Positions 58,301 through 64,000 of a stretch of DNA of 64,000 nt are shown piece after piece. Each line of letters starts with the position of its first letter. Position 1 is the stretch's first letter. The notes beneath the pieces are model-generated. The model saw only the letters and a program-made list of their open reading frames with translations. It was not told the DNA's origin and did no database searches. The position numbers were made by a program, and so were the translations under genes. The DNA is from Macrolepiota albuminosa (lineage: Eukaryota > Basidiomycota > Agaricomycetes > Agaricales > Agaricaceae): the NCBI GenBank assembly GCA_027475525.1, contig JAMWFC010000049.1:807297-871296 (forward strand), in the 5' to 3' direction.

Positions 58301-59888
58301 CCAAACAGCTTAGTTGACGGCAGGCCTGATGGTCCGAGGTCCTCTCGGAATACGACTTCACGATCCAGTACCGCCTGGGACGACTTGGAGCTAAACCCGA
58401 TGCCCTCACCTGTCGTCTGGACGTCTATCCCAAGAAGTCGTTCGAGGCAGAACGCAATGCATTCAATCATTGCATGGTGATCTCTCCCAAACACTTGAAT
58501 GCTGTACTGATCTTAAACGATGAAGGGACCCTGAGCCAGATCCGCCGCGCCCCCTGAGACAAGTACTTCACTGACCACGACCCCCGCAACCCCCCCGATG
58601 GGACCGACCAGGACCCCACCTTCTCCCTGTCCCCCGACGAAAAACTCCTCTGGGACGGCCACATCTACGTCCCGAATCATGCCCAACTCCGCTATGACGT
58701 CCTCTGTCAACACCACGACCACAAGCTCCAGGGACACCCTGGAATACGTAAGACTCTCCAGCTGATCTCCCGGACTTACTTTTGGCCAGGGTTGAAAAAG
58801 GACGTGACCCGCTACATTTGATCATGTGAACCCTGCCTCTGGGCCAAGGTCCCCCGACACCGACCCTACAGACTCCTCAAACCCCTGCCAGTTGGATGAC
58901 GCCCTTGGTCCTCCATATTCCTGGACCACATTGTCGAACTCCTGGAATCTGAAGGGTTCGATGCCATTCTCGTCGTTGTGTACAGGCTAACCAAACAGGG
59001 CATCTTCCTACCCTGCCACACCACGGACACCGCCCCGGACTTCGCCCGGCTGTTCCTCGAGCATGTCTTTGCCAAACACGGACTCCCGGATGACATTGTC
59101 TCCAACCGTGGCCCACTCTTCATATCCAAGTTTTGGACTTCCCTGTGTAAGGCACTTGGAGTAAAGACTAACCTCTCTACCACCTACCACCCTGAAACCG
59201 ACGGCCAAACCGAAAGGGTCAACCAGTCCCTCGAGCAGTACCTCCAACTGTACGTCAACTACTTGCAGGATGACTGGCGCGCTGAGCTCCCCCTGGCCGA
59301 GTTCACCTACAACAACACGCCGCACTCTGCCACCAGGGTATCCCCCTTCTTTGCCAACAAGGGATACCAGCCTCGACTGACACTCTCGCTCTGGGACATC
59401 CCGTCGCATGCTGCCCATGAGGTTGCCCGGGAGGGACAAAGGTATGGTTAGATCAACGCCACCTCCGCACCTGCCGGCCCTCCCCAAAACTCGATCACAA
59501 GCGCCTCAGCCCGTTCAAAATACTGAAGAAGGTCTCATCCCACGCCTACAAGATTGAGCTTCCCCCAGGACTAAAAGGTATGCACCCGGTATTTCACGTC
59601 CGCCTCCTGGAATAACACCCCCCAGATCCTTTCCCCAAATGACGCCCCGAGCCCCCTCCCCCGGTCGAAGTCGAGGACAAGTACCACTACGAAGTTGAAG
59701 ACATCCTCGACTCCCGGAACATTTGTGGACGACCCCACTTCCTCGTATGATGGAAGGGATATGGCCTGGAGAACAACACCTGGGAACTGCGTTGAAACCT
59801 CGAAGGTGCCCTCGACAAACTTCAGGACTTCCAGCAACAGCACCTGGGAAATGACCCTCCTGGGCACAGGACCCACAGATGGCAGTAG
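55306..59888 (+). pseudogene. Gypsy B pol: zinc knuckle, two proteases, RT, RNase H, integrase, chromodomain
   Basis: Order: zinc knuckle CILCGEKDHFISKC (about 55,564-55,610); one-base frame change near 55,685; first retropepsin with LVDSGATNNFI and VLGLPWLRDTNPCIDW (55,842-56,157); second retropepsin with LIDSGATRVFI and VLGLPWLRDTNLDINW (56,296-56,625); linker; TGA at 57,243; RT with YLDD (57,609-57,620); 4-base insertion near 57,840; RNase H (58,050-58,320); integrase HHCC region (58,700-58,850), FLDHIVEL, SNRGPLFIS and TDGQTERVNQS. In integrase the second catalytic Asp (usual SDRG) is Asn (59,104-59,106). The C-terminal chromodomain reads [18 protein letters not shown], FLVxWKGYGLENNTWE (59,660-59,830). 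TGA replaces Arg at about nine sites. Confidence 0.88.
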
Positions 59889-60179
59889 TGGGTGTAACCC
59901 CTGCCTCTGGGCTTAATAGGGATTCAACTCCCATGTATACTTTCTGTTTTCCCTCTCTAACCCTTTGACACATTTCCGATGTTACTTACTTTAACTTACA
60001 CATATGTTCTCTGCTTCCCTCTAACTCTTCAACACGTTTCCGATATTACTTACTCACTCCCCTGGCTCCAAGAGACCAAGTATATACATTTTTTATAACT
60101 ACACTATCTACAGTACCAGGCCAGGACAAGAAACACAATGGACAAAAAATAACAAGAAAGCAGCAAGACGCCGCCCCTA
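59889..60179. other. 3' untranslated region of Gypsy B
   Basis: Contains a diverged direct repeat: CCCTCTCTAACCCTTTGACA with CATTTCCGATGTTACTTACT, and CCCTCTAACTCTTCAACA with CGTTTCCGATATTACTTACT (about 59,950 and 60,018). After about 60,105 the sequence changes to GC-rich antisense coding character. Confidence 0.45.
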
Positions 60180-61990
60180 ATGCTGGGGCCCCAAACCGGA
60201 ACTCCCCTTGCCATCCCCTCTCCTTGGCCAACCCCGGAAATCCTCCCCCACCCCCTCTGGACCGTGCTCCCACCATACCTTCTCAGCCAGCAGGTCCCAG
60301 GATGGGAGGGGCTCGCCCTCATCCAACATGTGTTCAAACCAGGATCCCGGGGCGGGTACGTTCCTCTGCCGGTGTGCGACCACCAATCATCCCAGGAGGT
60401 CAAGACCACGCTCCACCCTGGGAGTCATTACTTCTGGGTGCTGCCTCTCCTGCAACAAAGCGAGTGCCGCAGCAGCCCCATTCAGGAGCAGATGGTGCTC
60501 CCAGGCCCAGCCTGGAGACGTTAGCAAGAGAAGTGAGCCAGTGACAGGGGACTCACTCAAAGACGCCATGCACACGATCACCACATTGCAGCGCAGCCTC
60601 TCCGTCAACTTCTGTCCTGAGGGAGCCCTCTCCGGGATTCCCACTCCCTGCTCCAGCCTTGCCTGCAACGCCTCCAGCTCCACCTCCACCTCCCCCCGAG
60701 CAGCCCAGGCCTTCTCCAACTGTCAAAGTGCCTCCTGACCTGCCTCCAGCTCCCTCTGCACGTCGGCCTCCTCCCTACCCTCCTTGGACTCCCCCAGACG
60801 CTCCTGAAAGGCCCTCACGTCTGCCCCCAGGGGCCACCCAAACAGAGGCAAGAAGACTGCTGGGGAGGGATGTGGGGGGAAAACCGGGGGTGGGGTCCCT
60901 ATAATAAAGTTACAGAGTTGGTGAGAGCTTAGAGTTCACACTGCACAGAATCAGACCAGTCCGGTCTATTGACTATGAAGTATAAACACAAAAATAAGCT
61001 GCTTAGTCAGCAGCACTTGTAACTAGATATAGTAAAGTAAATAATATTAATATAATATTATAATAAGTATAATATTATATCAACTACAGTAAGTAAAGCT
61101 ACAGTCCCAGAGGGCAAGCACGCCCTCTTGGAGGGCCCTGGGGAGGGGCTAGGCAACGCCTGCCGTTTCCCCTTATTGGGGTGCCCCTCATGTCCCTCCT
61201 GCCCTGAGGTGCCGGACTGGGTCACCTGACGTGTGATCAAGACCATGGGCCAGCCCCAGCCACCCCCCCACCCCGCCTCCTCCTGGACCTTTGCCACCCC
61301 CGCAACCCAATCCCTCTCCTCCACCCCCATCCTCTGGGTAATTTCCCCCAACGGCCAACCCTGCTTCTGCAAGACACAGTATGCCCTCCAAAGGGCTGAA
61401 ACGGAGCATCACTCATGATTGAGGCAACAGGCCTCGCACATGGAAGTATCATGCCGAGTCGAGGTGGACAAGGCCTCGAACAAACACAACACCAAGCGAC
61501 ACGCGCAGTGAAGGCACTAGGCATCCAGGTTAGCTGCGGGACCAGAGGTACGAAACTACTTACCAGCCTGTTGCTAACACACCAGGCATGGGGAGGCAAG
61601 CCCTGGGGCCTCTCCAACGCCTCCTCGAAGGCCTCCTGCATTGCGCTGGCCCACGCAACGCGATGGATGTCCAGGACCTTGGAAATGGCTTTCACCACCA
61701 TTCCAGAATGGTGGAAACAAGGGGCGACCAGTCTAGGACAAGGAGGGGGAGGGGGATGGGGGGGCGCACAGTCATCTGCGCAAAGGTGGGCACGGGATGA
61801 CTGGGGCCTGACCCCAAAGGACCCCTGATACCTGCATCAGGAGCCGGCTGGGACCCGCCTCCGGGGCAGTAATGTTGTGTTGTTCTGAAAAAGAAAGGTC
61901 AGCTGCAACAAGTGAACAACATGGGAAGCACTCACATTGTTGCACAAGCGCTGCCACGTGCTTCTGGTCCAGGCGGGCTCAGTACCACAC
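60180..61990 (-). pseudogene. Antisense relic of the cysteine-cluster/coiled-coil family inside Gypsy B
   Basis: On the minus strand, exon-like pieces with GTGAGT and GTAAGT donors lead to a cluster read as C-LH-C-ACRLVL-C, 15 residues, C-EA-C-CLNHEx-C (x is TGA), i.e. C-x2-C-x6-C twice (about 61,410-61,520). Next come VVQ-type basic text (NKGKRQALPSPSPGPSKR), a solo LTR (60,900-61,103), and a coiled-coil (FQERLGESKEGREEADVQRE, WAARGEVEVELEALQARLEQ) ending WFEHMLDEGEPLPSWDLLAE to a stop near 60,180. Order (cluster, basic SPG linker, coiled coil) matches the intact gene at 1,416-3,933. Several stops and shifts. Confidence 0.55.
60900..61103 (-). repeat. Solo LTR of the D/E chromovirus family
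   Basis: 204 bp, plus-strand TATAATAAAGTTACAG to AAGTAAAGCTACA, sharing CACAGAATCAGACCAGTCCG with the LTRs of D. It is flanked by the 5-bp duplication GTCCC (60,895-60,899 and 61,104-61,108), with no internal element left, so it arose by LTR-LTR recombination after insertion into the cysteine-cluster relic. Confidence 0.85.
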
Positions 61991-62201
61991 GTCCTGGGCC
62001 CCCCATACCATTAGAGGTGCAACTTTGTTAGTAGGCGGGGGTGTCAGGGAATGTGTCGGCATACGTGCCATGGTTGGGTTTGATGGTAAAATTTTTTTTT
62101 GATACGTGTCAGGACATGTGCTGGATCCCATGCCTGGACCCCGGCCCAGACCACCAGCTACGCACGCCTGAGAGGGTCTCGGTGCTGAGGGGGGGGGGTG
62201 A

Positions 62202-62900
62202 TGTTATGACCCCTCCCCTCCAGATCCACCCTGAGACACCCCCAGAACCCCATCTGGGACCCTCCCTCCGACCCCACAGAACACGCTCCGCCCGACACTG
62301 CCATCACCTGGCACCCCGGCAACCACGCATCATGGATCCAGGATCAGCCGCCATCAATCCCCGATCATGACCAGATCATGACAACCGCTTCTGGGCCATC
62401 ACGCATTATGCATCACAGCTCACTCCACGCTCCTGCTACTCAATGCTCTCAGAACTTATCCCAGACACCCCGGAACCCCAGGAATCCGGGCCCAGCCCTG
62501 TAGTACTTATAGTGTAGCTCCCCGTTGTATTCGCTAGTCTTGATATTAACTTGAATTATTGTGTGCCCTCTGCTTGATTGGTATGCACTGACTGGCATGC
62601 TTTGACTAGCACGCTTGAATAACCACGTGCTCTAAGTTTGGTACGTACTTTGCAACTTGTAACTTGTTAATTTGGTCTCATTTTAGGACCTCCAGTTCAC
62701 GACTCGACCCCCACCCAACCTCCAGCCACCTACAACCCAAAACCCCCAGACCAAGTCCCCTCTCCCAGGATTACCCCTGTCTGCGTCTTGAACCCGGAGT
62801 CCTAGCCCTGGAGTCCCAGACACCTGAGTATCCATAGATCAAGTCCGCATCATAAGGGTGTTGCTTTCCCAGAAAGCCCCTGACTCAGCAGAACCTGACA
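62202..62900 (+). repeat. 3' LTR of Gypsy B
   Basis: TGTTATGACCCCTCCCCTCC to CAGAACCTGACA, 699 bp, preceded by a G10-rich polypurine tract. It differs from the 5' LTR by many substitutions and some small deletions, which suggests considerable age or that the two LTRs come from different insertions. Confidence 0.85.
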
Positions 62901-64000
62901 ATGGGTGAGGAAGCACCTGAGGCATTAGTTGTTGTGAGCACAGCATTCTCGTTTCTGGTGTCGACCAAGGCTGGTGATCCTAATGCAGCACCTCAGAGCT
63001 ACTGGGACACAATGAAGACACCAGAGTTATGGGTGCTGGCTATGGCAGCTGAATTGGATGTGATGGATAAGAAAGAGGTCTAGGACATTATTGATGCCAC
63101 AGACGTACCTGTTGGGAAGAAGCTTGTCGACTGCATGTGAGTTTATGCAAATAAGTACAATGTGGAGGGAAATATTGTGAAGAGAAAGGTGCACCTTGTG
63201 GCAAAAGGATACACCCAGGTCTGTGGAGAGGACTTTGATGAAACATATGCATCAGTCGTTCAACTCGAGTCCATGAGGATGACAGTAGCAGTAGCCATGG
63301 CCTTGGGTATGCATGTTTGGCAAATCAACTTTGTGTCAGCTTACTTGAATAGCAAGCTGGAACACAAGGTCTATATGAGACCACCACCAGGTTTTCTGAG
63401 AGGGGAGGGAAAGGTTTTGCACCTCAAGAAAACTTTATATGGCTTCATGCAGGGTGGCCACAATTGGTGGCACAACCTTGACCAGGCCTATGACAAACTT
63501 GGTTACCTCACATTGCATGCTGACAGCTGCATGAGATATAAATGTACCGGCAGCAAACATATGATCACCGACAACTACAACGACGATGTATTGGGTGCCT
63601 CTACAACTAGAGAGGGATTGGTTGTGGCTAAGTCAGACTTAGGGGAGAAATTTGAGGTGAAGGATATGGGGGAGTTGAAGTACATCCTTGGTGTTCAATT
63701 TGACAGAGACTCTAATACTGGAGATATTGCCCTCTCACAGTGAGCATACCTGGAGCGAATGCTGGAACGCTTCAATTTTTGAACTTCAAACCCCCATAAA
63801 ACACCGCTACCCACAGGCCTGGTCCTGACCAAGTCCCAGTTGCCACAGACCAATGATGACCATCATTATATGCAAGACAAGCCATACCACAAGGCCTTGG
63901 AATCTCTAATGTGGGCTCAGGCTGCCACCCGACCCGATTTGTCTTTTGCAGTTGGACGTCTTGCGTGTTTCCAAACTAACCCTGGACCTACTCACTGGAG
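62901..64000 (+). pseudogene. Ty1/Copia reverse transcriptase fragment
   Basis: Reads SYWDTMKTPELWVLAMAAEL, HLVAKGYTQVCGEDFDETYA with SVVQLESMRMTVAVAMALGM, WQINFVSAYLNSKLEHKVYM with RPPPGFLRGEGKVLHLKKTL, YGFMQGGHNWWHNLDQAYDK, then NYNDDVLGAS with the catalytic DD, and MGELKYILGVQFDRDSNTGD. Stops at 63,081, 63,138, 63,741 and 63,779. It is cut on the left by the LTR of Gypsy B and runs off the window. Same strand as the Copia fragment at 37,539-39,745, with the integrase C-terminus and hinge missing between them. Confidence 0.85.

Larger units (their letters stand above)
52376..62900 (+). mobile_element. Ty3/Gypsy copy B with both LTRs and a captured segment
   Basis: 5' LTR 52,376-53,128, gag from 53,162, pol to 59,888 ending in a chromodomain, then an extra 2.1-kb antisense segment (about 60,110-62,090), a polypurine tract (GCTGAGGGGGGGGGGTGA) and 3' LTR 62,202-62,900. 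The 5 bp before the 5' LTR (CAACC) and after the 3' LTR (ATGGG) differ, so this is not a simple insertion with intact flanks. Copy C lies directly left and Copia RT directly right. Confidence 0.88.

Overview
The window looks like nuclear DNA of a filamentous basidiomycete, most likely an Agaricomycete. Introns are short (about 45-60 nt, GT..AG), recognisable host genes are of fungal type (SNF5/SFH1, TAF6, a Zn2Cys6 regulator), and most of the sequence is nested transposons of families common in mushroom genomes: Ty3/Gypsy chromoviruses, Ty1/Copia, a Tad-like LINE, Tc1/mariner and a Plavaka-like transposase. I cannot name the species.

Layout. 0-5.1 kb: a well-supported eight-exon minus-strand gene of a cysteine-cluster/coiled-coil family, the start of a second gene, and TAGCGC-rich spacer. 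5.1-10.95 kb: Gypsy copy A (minus), truncated before integrase. 11-12.3 kb: a relic of a LINE-type C-terminus and a palindromic MITE-like repeat. 12.9-16.7 kb: a divergent pair (minus hypothetical gene, plus HTH gene broken by a 522-bp element made of four 53-bp palindromes), then a Zn2Cys6 protein. 17.2-30.3 kb: a LINE split by complete chromovirus D (18,307-29,407, 5-bp duplication GCTGT). 32.2-35.6 kb: a host island, SFH1-like (+) and TAF6 (-), tail to tail. 36.1-37.1 kb: Plavaka-like relic. 37.2-39.7 kb: 5' part of a Copia element. 39.7-48.8 kb: chromovirus E (minus), related to D, invaded in gag by a fragment of the cysteine-cluster family and by a Tc1/mariner element (48,791-50,234). 50.6-52.4 kb: Gypsy copy C fragment. 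52.4-62.9 kb: Gypsy copy B with two LTRs, carrying an antisense cysteine-cluster gene relic that holds a solo D-type LTR. 62.9-64 kb: Copia reverse transcriptase.

Themes. (1) Chromoviruses D and E both carry a long extra ORF between the chromodomain and the 3' LTR, diverged from each other but clearly related. (2) The A/B/C family encodes two tandem retropepsin domains in one chain. (3) Nearly every in-frame stop in the elements is TGA where a sister copy or the family has CGA (Arg), a CpG-decay signature not seen in the SFH1/TAF6 island. (4) Members of one cysteine-cluster gene family occur free, inside an E gag, and inside element B. (5) The two housekeeping genes carry isolated one-base frameshifts, which look more like sequence errors than gene death.
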